A stretch of DNA of 27,500 nucleotides from Actinidia chinensis. Lineage: Eukaryota > Streptophyta > Magnoliopsida > Ericales > Actinidiaceae. A model generated the notes under the pieces. That model was not told the origin of the DNA and did no database searches. It saw only the letters and a program-made list of their open reading frames with translations. Within the stretch, counting starts at the first letter, position 1. Each line of letters opens with the position of its first letter. Where the stretch lies: NCBI GenBank assembly GCA_009663005.1, contig VIGQ01000190.1:52501-80000 (forward strand), given 5' to 3'. The translations under genes were made by a program, and so were the position numbers. This document shows positions 1-9,999 of this stretch, piece by piece.

Positions 1-64
1 GGGTAGTGATGCTCTTTCAACAAATGCTGTTCGTGCCTTCGTGGCATTATCACCTTCCAAACTG

Positions 65-284
65 AGGTTCCGTTTGGTAATGCTTAAAAGTCAAGCGTTT
101 TTTTAAGCTTGCTATTAAAAAAGCCAATAATTTTTGATTTTTTTATTTTTATAATTTACTTTAGCTAAAACTAAGCAAAAAAGCAAAAACAAAAAAACAA
201 AAAATCAACTCTGATTAATTTTTTTGCTTATTTTAAGCTAAAAAGTTAAAAAAAAATTAAAAAAACTGATGTCAAACGAAACCT
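65..284. mobile_element. MITE-like element with imperfect terminal inverted repeats
   Basis: The left end reads AGGTTCCGTTTGGTAATG and the right end, reverse-complemented, reads AGGTTTCGTTTGACATC, so the 220-bp segment is bounded by imperfect inverted repeats of about 17 bp. The inside is almost only A and T, with poly-A and poly-T stretches that could fold on each other. No coding capacity is seen. Short, AT-rich, non-coding and TIR-bounded is the usual form of a plant MITE. I could not see a clear target-site duplication, so the superfamily is not assigned. Confidence 0.55.
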
Positions 285-1330
285 GAATGCTACTTAATTT
301 TCAGCACGAGTATGGGCCTCATATGACGACCTGTACGCCCATAGCGTGGCGACATCCTTTCGTGCGCATATATGTATTTCGAATAAATTTTATGATACCA
401 AATCCTAGCCTAGTTTTAACATGTTTAGGTTTAAAATGTTTGATTAGTCCTTTACAATTTTGATTTATGTGAATAATTTGGGTTAAAAGAGTCTACGTTT
501 ATAAATTTTTTTTTTTGAGTATGAATTGAAATTTTACGTCTCTCCAACTACTTACTTATAGGGCTTGTTTGGTACTGTTTAATTTTTTATTTTTTTGGTA
601 TAATTTATAAATAAATTTATTTGTATTGCTACTTATAATTGGACAAAAAAAGCACATTTATTTTTGCTATTTTCTTCAAATAGGGAAAACACCAAAATAA
701 GATTCATTGTTTATAAATTTATTTTCGGCTAAGGGGCCACCGTCCTTCATCACCGCCGCCGACACCACCACACCACAACACACCGTTGTTTGTAGCGATT
801 GCCGCAGCCGAGCCGCTTTTCAATTTTTTGTGCGTGAATATAGTTGGTAAAGTACGCATTCCTTTCTAGCAAACTTAGTTGATTAGAAAATTTTAATTTC
901 GAGAGAGAAGAAGGTTTAATATTGGCAATACAAAATGTATTGATAAATAGGGTTTGTGGACAATTGAACCACTGATTTCCAATTGACCACATACAATATA
1001 TATTATATATTAACGGTTATATGAGAACTTTATTTTAATGCACATTAAAATTACCTCACTTAAATTTTAATTTTAATACAGATTCTTTTTTGACGTAAGA
1101 GACTTTACACCGACCTTCCCGCCGGTTTGTCCCTCTTTAGTAGAGTAAGTGAGATGTTAAAAGTATGGGTAATACACTTGACTAAGCTCGTCTCTTAATA
1201 GAGTTAACAGATGTTAAATTAGCTTAACACTTGGCTAAGCAAATTATGTTAAAGTAGGCATATCTATCGAAAAGTGGATATGCCTCGTCATGTTAACTTA
1301 AATTGTTTAATCTACAAATTCGAATTATGT
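285..1330. other. AT-rich intergenic DNA, no gene recognised
   Basis: No open frame here resembles a known protein. A short near-perfect hairpin lies at 1256-1285, with arms AGGCATATC and GATATGCCT around a 12-base loop. The rest is low-complexity AT-rich sequence. The minus-strand open frame at 750-992 is short, compositionally odd and unlike any family I recognise. Confidence 0.5.
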
Positions 1331-1740
1331 TACGGGTCTCAATCTTCACACATTCTTAATCATTCTACAATAACCCATACATTGGATAGAAAATGAATTC
1401 GCTTCACTTACAGGTTGCTTATTCATGTACAATTAATTATATGACTTTCGTTTTTCATTGAAAGTCACTCTCACATTCACTTTGTTGTGCTCACAACTAA
1501 TTATCAATCCACACACACAAAAGATACTAAAATTTACGTGGTTCGGCCACATCCTACATCCACGGAGGAATCAACAATCGCACTATCAAACGAATGGATT
1601 ACAACGGAGGAGACTCGATCACTCCAACTCACACCCGCTCTCACACTCTCTCTCTGCTTGCTCTCAATCTCACCTCACAGCAATCTTGCTCTCAGCCCCA
1701 CACACGCCGTAAAAATCTAAGCACCCTACCATCCATTTTT
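1331..1740. repeat. Possible LTR-retrotransposon fragment
   Basis: The segment AATTTACGTGGTTCGGCC (from 1531), followed by a 'tccacgg' motif, resembles a phrase I have often seen in LTRs of plant retrotransposons. CT-rich sequence follows, with no coding domain. I cannot place the LTR ends or a primer-binding site. The two overlapping short open frames here are probably chance. Confidence 0.3.
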
Positions 1741-2479
1741 GTATAGACAAGGGAAGGAGGGGTGGACTCCTACCAGAATACCTAATCTTATCCTAATCTA
1801 TTTTAGAAACAAAAGATAAAGACTCTCCAAGAGTCTAGATAATTCGAGCGTTTCATCGTCCACAGGATACTCCTATGAATTCCAATCCGAGGCTTGGCTA
1901 CTGGACTTGACCATCCAGTGGGCTTAGACTCATCCAGATGGGCTGGACTCAACTTTCTTTTCTTCAGTTGAACAAGACTATCAACGAGTTAGTGGAATGC
2001 AAGAATAACCTAAGCTCTTGCGTGGGGAAAAATGCAGGACTTCTGCAATGTATTTTGCTGTCCACTGTTACTTAATAATTTGGTCTCTTGTCTACTCCGT
2101 TAAATGATGATCTACATGCTTCACTAAAGCACGCAGGTTTTCAATGCAATTATCAAGGCAGCACATTGAAGTCAAGAGAGGTTTTTATATTGAGCTTCGT
2201 TTAGATTGACTGTCATATGGTTGTGCGAGAAGTTCATTTTCAGTTTTCTCATCAATCAATTTCACTCTTAAGCCTTTGATTTTAACCTTTCCTCTTTCTA
2301 ATGAGACACGAGACAAACCTTTTTGTGCTATGAAAGATGCACATTCCTGATGCTGTTATGAAAATTGGTTTTGTAAGCGAAGCATGTTTGAAAGTTTTTT
2401 TGTTTTTTTGAACAGCACACCCACATAGGTGCATAGAATTCAATTATTTTGGGTTTTTTGATGATCTTCCATATACTGC
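1741..2479. other. Intergenic DNA, nothing recognised
   Basis: No protein homology, RNA gene or clear repeat could be recognised by reading both strands. The base composition is less AT-biased than the flanks, which would fit degraded transposon sequence, but there is no diagnostic motif. Confidence 0.4.
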
Positions 2480-3013
2480 TCAAGCACTCTCAATGTCGAT
2501 TATGTCCCCTCCACTGGCATGGTAGAGTATCTCAACGTAATCGATTGGGTCGTGCGTTACAATGCCCTTTGAAAAGGGGTTAGCGGATATGTACAATGCC
2601 TGAGTTGAGACTCGTGCAGTAAGGTGGTGCATGCCTTGACACCGAGATAGCGGAGGATCAAAGGCCCCAAGTCTATTGGTACTGTGTAACACTACCAAAC
2701 GTATCGGAATTGGAGCAATGTGACATGTGGGCTTGTTAAACTTGCAATCGGAGTGTCGATTAGGACACTGTTGACTTGTGAGTCGAGACGGTGTTTTTTG
2801 TGTATCATTGGGACTTAGAGAGTTGATGTGTGTGGTTCCTATTGTAGTCAGATTGTGCCCAAGGTTTTTGCTTGTATGTGACACTCTTCTTTCCTCCCTC
2901 CTATTTTCCAGTAGTTTGCGTGCCACTGTATGTGCATGTGTGTGAGTTATTTCTAACTTATAATTTTTAATCTTTGTTATTAAATTTTCCAAAAACTTTA
3001 TGTTTACCCACAT
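2480..3013 (-). pseudogene. Possible degraded Copia-type RNase H tail
   Basis: A 177-codon open frame runs on the minus strand. Only its C-terminal part suggests a family. The piece ALYISANPFSKGIVTH followed by PIDYVEI has the layout of the end of Copia-type RNase H, where an 'ANPVFHxRTKHIEIDYHFI' type of segment is usual. The N-terminal part, rich in His, Thr and Arg, matches nothing I know. No integrase or reverse-transcriptase motif lies upstream. If the match is real it is a short, badly decayed remnant. It could equally be a chance open frame. Confidence 0.25.
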
Positions 3014-3714
3014 TGTTGAGACTCATTTTTAGGTGAACTTGGAGGCTGTCACCATGGAGATAGGACCCCCATGATTGAGATTTACTTTTGTTTGAAAATT
3101 TTGTAAAGAATATGTAAATGGACATGTAATTATTAATTTAGTGCTTTTTTAGATAGTTTTCTTGGTTTAATTTAGTTAATTACATAATATTTGCATTTTG
3201 TATGATCTAGTAGCTTTACTTGTTATGACTATGAGCCTGGAAATGGCCCTTTTAGTAGCATATTTGCATGTTGTATCATTTAATAGCTTAGTTTTTATAG
3301 TTATTGTAGTAGCATTATTGTATATTGAACCCAATAATGGCATTTTATAGTTTTATGTTGAGCCCTTATTTACTGTGGCAAGGTTTCTCTCTAACATTAT
3401 TAAACTTGATGTGTTTCTTTTTTTAAAAACGTTTTCATTGAACCAAAAACCCATGGAGTGATGTTTCATTACTTAGCTATGGAGGATTAGAATGCCTTTC
3501 TGAAATAAAATTAAAACATGTTGGTTGGTAATGGTAGGTGATTCAATCAAATATTGATAAGTAACGGGTGGATTTTCCCTCACTTTAGTGTTATTGTGCA
3601 TATAAATTGCGTTCATTTAATGCGTTGTGTGAACAAGTAGATTGAATTATTTTGCAAGACTAAGAGAAAGCTTAGAGGATACTTGGAAGGTACAGGATCG
3701 TATGAAGGGATGAG
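3014..3714. other. AT-rich intergenic DNA, no gene recognised
   Basis: The sequence is T-rich with several loosely repeated phrases around 'tagcatatttgcatg' and 'tagctta'. No open frame of note and no RNA gene was recognised. Confidence 0.4.
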
Positions 3715-4035
3715 TTGCAAGTCAATAGGCCGAAGATTTCTGGATTAATTAGTTGAGACAAGTCTGACCGGTCGAGAGAAAAAGGCTCAACCGATCAAGA
3801 GAGACCTACAAAATGCTGGAAGACAGTCTAACCAGTCTAGCCGTATCCTGAACCAGTATAGGTTCAAGTAGAAGTCAAACTGCCATACCCGATCGGGTCC
3901 ACAAATTCTCATCTATCGGAGAGACCATATAGTGCAAGAAGATAAGCCCAATCGGTCTAGCAAAATCTCTACCGATCGGAGGACGATCTAAAGCATCAGC
4001 GGGGCCCACCGGTCTAGCAAAATCTCGATGCTTTG
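3715..4035. repeat. Cluster of short repeats built on ccgatcgg / accggtctagc
   Basis: Variants of 'accgatcgg', 'accggtcga' and 'ccagtctagc' recur about every 20-60 bases. One phrase, CGGTCTAGCAAAATCTC, occurs twice almost 60 bases apart (near 3953 and 4011). The block is GC-richer than its surroundings and has no open frame. It may be part of an LTR or the untranslated region of a retrotransposon. I could not identify the family. Confidence 0.45.
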
Positions 4036-4780
4036 TTCAAAACTATTAAGAAGTTTATGAGGTTGATAATGAGACGGATTACCACCAGGATGTCTCATTT
4101 CGAAGGAGATTTTATAAAAAATTAAAATTAAAAATTTCAAGAATTGGAATTATTTTAATAATTAGTTTATTTCTCCGGCTTGTGAATATCGGGGCATGAC
4201 AGACCCATCCATCTTTTAGGCGGTTTGAGTTGAACCAATAAGTGTTAGTTACAGAATTGTGATTTAGCTATGAATAAAGTGAGTCAGATATAAAATAAAT
4301 ATAATAACTTTGGGTCAAAATCAAAGGAGCCTCGTTATGTGAGCGGGGGTTATAAAGAATTGTGCTTTAAATAGGGAGAATGGTGTGTATTGTAGCCAAA
4401 TACTCAGTAATTACTATTAGGGTGGATTTAAAATTTTAGGTTGTGGGCTCACATCTAAATATAAATAGTACAAAATAAATATTATTTTAAGGGAAAAGTG
4501 TAAAAAAATTAAAAAGCTAAAATAAATTTTATAATTTTTTTAAAATGATGGGATTATAACCCCTGCTAGCACTACCTGTCACTGCCACTTATTACCACTG
4601 TCATTCTAATTTAAGCTTAACTAGGATCAAAAGGACCTTAAATCATTCCTGGCAATAAAGCCTAGAAATTCAATTCCTTGAATTTAAAGTGAGACTATTT
4701 ATGGTAGTATACTACTAGCTTGTAAAGTGGTAGGGTATAGAACAAATGTGTAAATGAGAGGTAAAAAAGAAAAATAGGGG
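4036..4780. other. AT-rich intergenic DNA, nothing recognised
   Basis: Low-complexity AT-rich sequence with no recognisable coding, RNA or repeat signal. Confidence 0.4.
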
Positions 4781-5215
4781 AAATTACATCATAAACCCAG
4801 AGTTTGATATTATTCTCATTACACACTGGTTTCACTTGGTATCAATTTATACTCTATAGTCTCCAGCAAGTTCCCACGTAAACCCTCCATCAACTCCATC
4901 GTCAAGAGGGGCTTCTCTGGAACAGAGTTCCGGAATTTTCATGATCGGATCCCCCAACGTCAGGCAAAACATAATGGGGGGTAACCGACTAATTACAATT
5001 ATTGGACAATCTTACCCTTTTGGATTCTATCTTTTTTCTAGTCTCGACGTTGTTGTTCTTTTCCATCTTCTCTCTCTACAAACCATTTCTCTATCCCTCT
5101 TTCATAAAGTTCCGATTTTATCTACTGATTTTAAGTTCTAAATTTTCAATGAAAGTTAACGGGAATAAAGGAAAAATTGGGGGAGGGCCATAGTAATATC
5201 TCATTTGGCTAGTTA
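4781..5215. repeat. Probable interspersed repeat
   Basis: The run 'aaattacatcataaaccc', followed by 'ttctcattacacactggttt' and later 'ggacaatcttaccctttt', resembles a non-coding repeat type common in eudicot genomes. The resemblance is from memory only. No terminal repeats were found. The overlapping plus-strand open frames here look like chance. Confidence 0.3.
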
Positions 5216-5848
5216 TGTAAACAAGTATTCGCATCGTGCCTATTCACGGGTAAACCAGTACTATTAATTATTTTAATATAAATTCATACTTTAATTTACT
5301 TTTTATAAATTTATTTTAATATGCCTAACTTATTATTTGTTTTGTTCGTTATGACAAAAGATTGGATAAATGAGAAGAAATAACTACTTATATTTTATTT
5401 TAAAAAAAATTGTGTGTTCATTGGTAATGTAGCTGAAATAAAAAAAATATAAAACTAATTATTAATTTGATTAATTGGGTAGTTCAAATTTACAGATATG
5501 GAGAAAATGCTTATTTGGCTAGGGATTTGAATATACGTTATATGTGTTAATTCTTCTTTCTTTCTATTTGTACTTTTTATTTTGGACATTATTTCCTTAA
5601 AACATTTTTTCTCTTAAGAAAACTTAAATCTTGTAGGTCCTTCTTTCTATTTTTGTTATTTAACATTACTTTTTGTCTAGAGGGCTTTTTTTAGAAAATT
5701 TTAATTTATAGTTTATTTAGTTAAAATAACTAAAAACAAATGAGGAAAAAAGTTTTATTAAGAAAATGCCGTTGACTGTCCCCCCCCAAGGGAGAGAAAC
5801 AATGAGAAGGCCTCTTCTTATTTTAGAAAATTGCATTTATATAATATA
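5216..5848. other. AT-rich intergenic DNA, nothing recognised
   Basis: Strongly AT-rich sequence with poly-A and poly-T runs and a C8 tract near 5780. No gene or element was recognised. Confidence 0.4.
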
Positions 5849-6109
5849 GGCCCTCGTTTGTTGTCGAATGGACAAGGAATCCCCAGACTAACAATCTCCG
5901 GATTACTTGCCTTGGATATATTGTCCGACTTAATCCAACAACGGCCTCGTTTGTTTTGCTCTGACAAAACTCCGAATCACACTGTGTCGAGTCAACTCAA
6001 TAGTGAGTCAGCGAGTCAACTCAAAAAAACAATTGACTCCCAATTGAGCACCAAGAACCCAATTGCGCCACAATCGAAACCTAGTCAACAATTGAACACA
6101 AATCGAGCA

Positions 6110-6148
<39 letters not shown>

Positions 6149-6250
6149 TACAAGTCAAATAATCGAGCACAAATTGACACCAATCGAGCACCAGTCAGAT
6201 AATCGAGCACCAATTGAGCACAATTAAACTCCAATCGCGCACAATCGATA

Positions 6251-6290
<40 letters not shown>

Positions 6291-6609
6291 TTCAATTAAG
6301 GGCTCAGACAGGAGAGAGAGAGGGGGTTGGTGTCGTCTTGAGGTCGGAGTTGAGGTAGGCGTCATCGTCGTTGTCGAGGTTGAATAGGAGAGAGAGGGTT
6401 CGTGGGGAGAGAGTACTCTGAGAGAGAGGCTTAGTCCAGGGACTAATAGTCACCCCCTCACCCCGGGACAGAAATCGTCTCATGTATTTTTCATTATGTT
6501 GGACTCTTATCCGTTCGAACTATTTGTCCGAGTTATTTTCTATAAATAAACACAGGACTGGACTGAACTCGTTTTTCAGTCTCGCTTAGTTGGGCAAACA
6601 AACATGGCC
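5849..6609. mobile_element. Non-autonomous DNA transposon-like element with TIRs
   Basis: The left end reads GGCCCTCGTTTGTTGTC. The right end, reverse-complemented, reads GGCCATGTTTGTTTGCCC. The pentamer ATATA directly precedes the left end (5844-5848) and directly follows the right end (6610-6614), which could be a target-site duplication, although AT-rich flanks make that weak. A second copy of the end-like phrase GGCCTCGTTTGTTTTGCTC starts at 5943, so the element may be nested or duplicated at its left end. Inside are the minisatellite at 6042-6262 and a GA-rich stretch (6305-6430). No transposase is recognisable. Confidence 0.5.
6042..6262. repeat. Degenerate 10-11 bp minisatellite
   Basis: About 16-20 imperfect tandem copies of a unit close to AATCGAGCAC(C) can be read in succession, with variants such as AATCGCGCAC, AATCGAACTCC, AATTGAGCAC and AATCGACACC. 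Spacing is mostly 10 or 11 bases with two shorter units. The array keeps open frames on both strands (minus strand 6085-6276 gives repeated CARLEF/DCAR-like blocks), but the unit length shifts the frame and the proteins match nothing. Confidence 0.75.
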
Positions 6610-7823
6610 ATATAGTATAGATGAGTCCAAGGACTGTTAGTTTTGGTGTAAACTATTGGTGTAAACTATTGCTGCATTAATAAGATCAAGACAATTCGAC
6701 TTGGAGTGGGGTTTGCATTGCTATACCCATGTTTCACCATAATGGTGCTGCCCATGTGATATTGGTCCACCCAGAGCCTAATAATATGATTCAAATCGTT
6801 TATTTTGTAAGCTTTACTAAGTTGAGTAGTCAAAATGATCGACAACAATAGTTATTTGAGAAGATCACTTTGTTTTATAATTTAGTCTAAAATCATATTT
6901 TCTATCATTTTCACCAAATAGAAATATGATTCAATCATGCAATTATAGATGTCCAATCATCTGATTGTTTTTTATAGATGAATCTACTCACCGAGACTAA
7001 AAAATTAAGCGATTTTAATTACAATAGTTAATCCTCGATGAAACCCAAAACAAACCAGCAACACCTGTTGATGATTTGTAGAATAGCACAGACGTGGGAC
7101 TCTCAAGTTGGTTTTGTGATTGGTTTGTTTTTTGAAATTGAAAGTAGTGTTGTTTATGAACTAAAGTTGTTCGGACCGTGAATTTATGTAGAAGAAGAAA
7201 AGGCAAGCAGGAGGAAGTGGATAGGCATTTGGCACGGAACACTAACTTCATGGTAAAGTTCGTTAATTGTGGGTCTACTCTCAATTTGCATCAATTGATA
7301 TGAACTGGTTTTTTTCTTATAGAATTCATATCGAGGGCAATTATCTATACAAAAAAATTAAAGATTAATCAATACGATAATCGCATGATTCATAAAAAGC
7401 ATTACTAGGATAGTTATAACTTTCTCCATTTTATTAAAACAAATGTCTTTCAATCTGTGCCTCCAAAATCTTGATCAAGCTAATTTTCTCTTGAATTATT
7501 TTCTCAATTCACTAAGATAATCCAGAATATGCCCACGTTTGACTAACTTTTCTCTAATAGTCAAATGCGATCTGTAGAAAAGATGATCTCTTGTGTTACT
7601 TAGGTCCACTAACACATACATCAAAGTAGGACAAGTGGATTGTCATTGTGTATCTAGGCATCAAAATTAATTCATACACTCCATTGGTTGGATTTTGGTG
7701 GTCTTGAAAACGAAAATTGGACATGAATGCAATTGATTTGAAATTAACATACTTAGTCCAGATTTGAGGTAAGAAAAAAAAATAAGTTTGATAATATTAG
7801 TTTTAGAAAGGTAAAATATAAGA
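6610..7823. other. Intergenic DNA, no gene recognised
   Basis: No protein family, RNA gene or clear element was recognised. A short direct duplication of GTAAACTATTG occurs near 6648-6670. Two minus-strand open frames (6666-6848, 7015-7284) have no family resemblance and no neighbouring exons. Confidence 0.4.
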
Positions 7824-7844
7824 GGGGGGGGGGGGGGGGGGGTT

Positions 7845-7908
<64 letters not shown>

Positions 7909-7935
7909 TTTTTTTTTTTGGTTTTTTTTTTTTTT
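7824..7935. repeat. Extreme homopolymer block: G19-T4-G60-T13-GG-T14
   Basis: By position count there are 19 G (7824-7842), 4 T, 60 G (7847-7906), 13 T, 2 G and 14 T. The tract yields false glycine-rich and proline-rich open frames on the two strands, which should be ignored. A G60 run is very unusual in a plant genome and may be an assembly or base-calling artefact. If real, it could form G-quadruplexes. Confidence 0.9.
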
Positions 7936-7994
7936 GGGCAAGAAAAAATACTCAAAATAAATTCCTACTTATCTCAAATAAATTTAACTCAAAC

Positions 7995-8157
7995 GCACCC
8001 AAAAATCGAGATTTTTTAGCAAAAATCACAATTTATCCCGAACGGGCCTGGTTTCAAATTAGAAAATTAGATTGTTCAAAGCACCCAAAAAAATCGAGAT
8101 TTTTTAGCAAAAATCACAATTTATCCCGAACGGGCCTGGTTTCAAATTAGAAATTAG
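7995..8157. repeat. Direct repeat, two copies of about 76 bp
   Basis: Copy 1 spans 7995-8070 and copy 2 spans 8081-8157, separated by 10 bases. They are nearly identical, both starting GCACCCAAAAA and both containing TTTATCCCGAACGGGCCTGG. The visible differences are changes in the length of A runs, which is also the main kind of damage seen in the genes of this window. Confidence 0.9.
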
Positions 8158-8422
8158 GTTGTGTTTGGAATTGGTGGAAGGAAAAAATAAAAGAAAGAAG
8201 ACAAAATTGGAAGAAATTTTAGATAAACTAGTTTAATCTAAAGAAAAAAAAATGAGAAAAAAAATAATATTCCTTTTTTGATTCTAAAAGAAGTGAGGGA
8301 AAAAAAATCACTTCTCCACTTTTCATATTTCTTTGCCTATTTTCTTTCCTCTCAAAACTTAGCAAAAATATTCTTATTTTTCATTTTCTTTCTATTTCTT
8401 TCCGCATGTTCCAAACGCACAT
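8157..8422. mobile_element. MITE-like element with long inverted arms
   Basis: The left end reads GGTTGTGTTTGGAATTGGTGG. The right end, reverse-complemented, reads ATGTGCGTTTGGAACATGCGG. The left half is purine-rich (GGAAGGAAAAAATAAAAG) and the right half is pyrimidine-rich, so the arms can pair for most of the 265 bp. No open frame is present. It ends just before the presumed 5' region of the GLR gene. Confidence 0.6.
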
Positions 8423-9455
8423 GTTGGCTCTAAATCAATATCTGCCTAGAAACATGTCAATTCAATAAAGATACTCACCACTACCCACATTATTACTTCA
8501 CTAAAAGTGGAACTGTTGAACAACATTGAAAACTGTTTTGCTTGACAACCCGAGTCCCCAATTTGCCTGTTTTTTTGGTTGTGTAGCCAAGTCATTGCTT
8601 CCTTTTGAGTAGTTCTTCTTTGAGGTTTAATGATGGCCTGCTTCTACTTCTGCTCTGTGAGTTCTCTTCTCTTGTCCCAACAAATCCACTTTTCAGGATT
8701 TCTTGCCATCTCACTTTTCTTCACTACTTTTTCTAGTTTCATGGCCATTCTTTTACCTTCTTTCTACTGATTTGTTTTTTACTTAATTATTTTACTATTC
8801 CTATACTGGGTAGGTTCTTGTTTGCATTTTTTTCCAAGCATTATGTCTTATGTGTTTGAATTTATGTTCAGTGAAATTGTGGTTTTGTGATGAACTGAAC
8901 TTAGTTTTATCTCTGTGAACTTGTGTTTCCCCTTAAAGTCATATATTATAGTTTTCTTTGGCTTTCCCTTCCACTACCTTTTCTTCTGTATTCTGATTTT
9001 CACTTTTTTTTCTACGCTTGTTATTCTTACTCAATATTTTGCAGTGTATAAGGGTAGTTCTTGTTTTGCAATTTTTGTCAAGCTATCATGTCTCTGTGTT
9101 TAAGTTTAATGTTCCAGTGAACTTAAGGGTTTTGTTATTGACTGAAAAATGGTGTGATCTCATGTTAACTAGGGTGTTAATATTCCCCCTGAAAGTCTTT
9201 ATGTTTCCAGCTGTCTACCACATTTCATGCTACTGTGGAAATGCCATTAGCTCTCTTGGTCTAATATGATATTTGACATTTTTATCCGCATATCCCAACA
9301 ATCTTTGTTTACTGTCTTGGACTTTCTGTTTGCGCCTTTAATTCATACGAAATTGAAAAATTCCAACCAAAAAGTTCTTCTTGAATTGGGTTCTTCTGTG
9401 CTACATTGCAGTTGAAATTTGGGGGGGGGGGGGGGGGGTTAATTAGCCAGTTGCA
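8423..9455 (+). promoter_or_regulatory. Presumed promoter, 5' leader and leader intron of the GLR gene
   Basis: This T-rich stretch lies directly upstream of the GLR start region. A good acceptor, CTACATTGCAG, ends at 9411, and several plausible donors lie upstream (for example GTGAGTTC near 8657). That would fit an intron in the 5' leader. It contains the tandem duplication 8808-8940 / 9052-9197 and a G18 run at 9421-9438. No coding exon was seen. The transcription start cannot be fixed from sequence alone, and the two plus-strand open frames near 8915-9269 are probably intronic. Confidence 0.45.
8808..9197. repeat. Diverged tandem duplication (offset about 244 bp)
   Basis: The segment 8808-8940, starting GGGTAGGTTCTTGTTTGCA, recurs at 9052-9197, starting GGGTAGTTCTTGTTTTGCA. 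Matching continues through 'ttcagtgaa', 'ggttttgt', 'gactgaa' and 'ccccttaaagtc' / 'ccccctgaaagtc'. The copies differ by many small indels and by substitutions. The flanking T-rich sequence may also be part of the duplicated unit. Confidence 0.65.
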
Positions 9456-9719
9456 ATGGAATCTGATTTTGGTTAGTGGTACTAGGAATGGTTTTCAACA
9501 TGGACATTTTTCAAATGGAGTTAGTCAAATTACTTCTAAGAGACCTTGAAGTAGTGAAAATGGGTGTATGCTAAGTTGCTATTCTGAATCGGTAAGGTTG
9601 GGAAAAGTTGCCGTGAAGCTTGCGGTTGAAGCGTGAATTTGATCCAGAGTTCTCAGAGGAACCAAGCTGAGACTGACATGCACGAATCAAGTATAGTGGA
9701 TTTATGGCCATGGTCGAGG
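9456..9719 (+). pseudogene. GLR exon 1: N-terminus
   Basis: The likely start is the ATG at 9456. Read with frame changes, the exon gives NGF..HGHFSNGVS, EVVK, IGKVGK, VAVKLAVE, GTKL and SGFMAMVE, the usual start of the amino-terminal ligand-binding domain of GLR3 proteins. The donor is G|GTATGC at 9720, phase 1. At least five small indels can be located, for example an extra T in the 'agacct-gaagta' segment near 9546. Confidence 0.7.
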
Positions 9720-9999
9720 GTATGCTTTTTCTAGCACGAATCCTCAATGTCAAAACCATTTGCTCTCCTTCCCAATACACTCTCAGAGCACCGATCTTAA
9801 AATGCTCAAGAACGTAAATCTTGACTCAAGATTATGTGCTTGGTGATTTTCCCATCTTGTGGCTGTTAAGGATTGACTGAAACAAAAAGAAGGGTTTGGG
9901 GACAGAGAAAATCTCTGATGCACTTGCTATCTAGGCAAGTGACTCCGATCTCGATTTTGATATAGTCTAATACCACCTTCAATTTTGTCACTTTAACAG

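Noticed and set aside
1256..1285. Hairpin as a small RNA gene or terminator
   Set aside because: A 9-bp stem alone is too short for a microRNA precursor and has no supporting context.
6042..6262. CRISPR-like array
   Set aside because: Units are 10-11 bases, degenerate and without unique spacers. In a plant nuclear genome this is a minisatellite.
5831..6276. 123-codon plus frame and 63-codon minus frame
   Set aside because: Both owe their openness to the minisatellite, which lacks stop codons. The unit length is not a multiple of three, so there is no stable repeat protein.
7753..8150. Proline-rich (minus) and glycine-rich (plus) open frames
   Set aside because: They are translations of the G60/G19/poly-T block and carry no protein signal.
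9571..9780. 69-codon minus-strand open frame
   Set aside because: It lies opposite GLR exon 1, whose plus-strand content is clearly family-like; it is a shadow.
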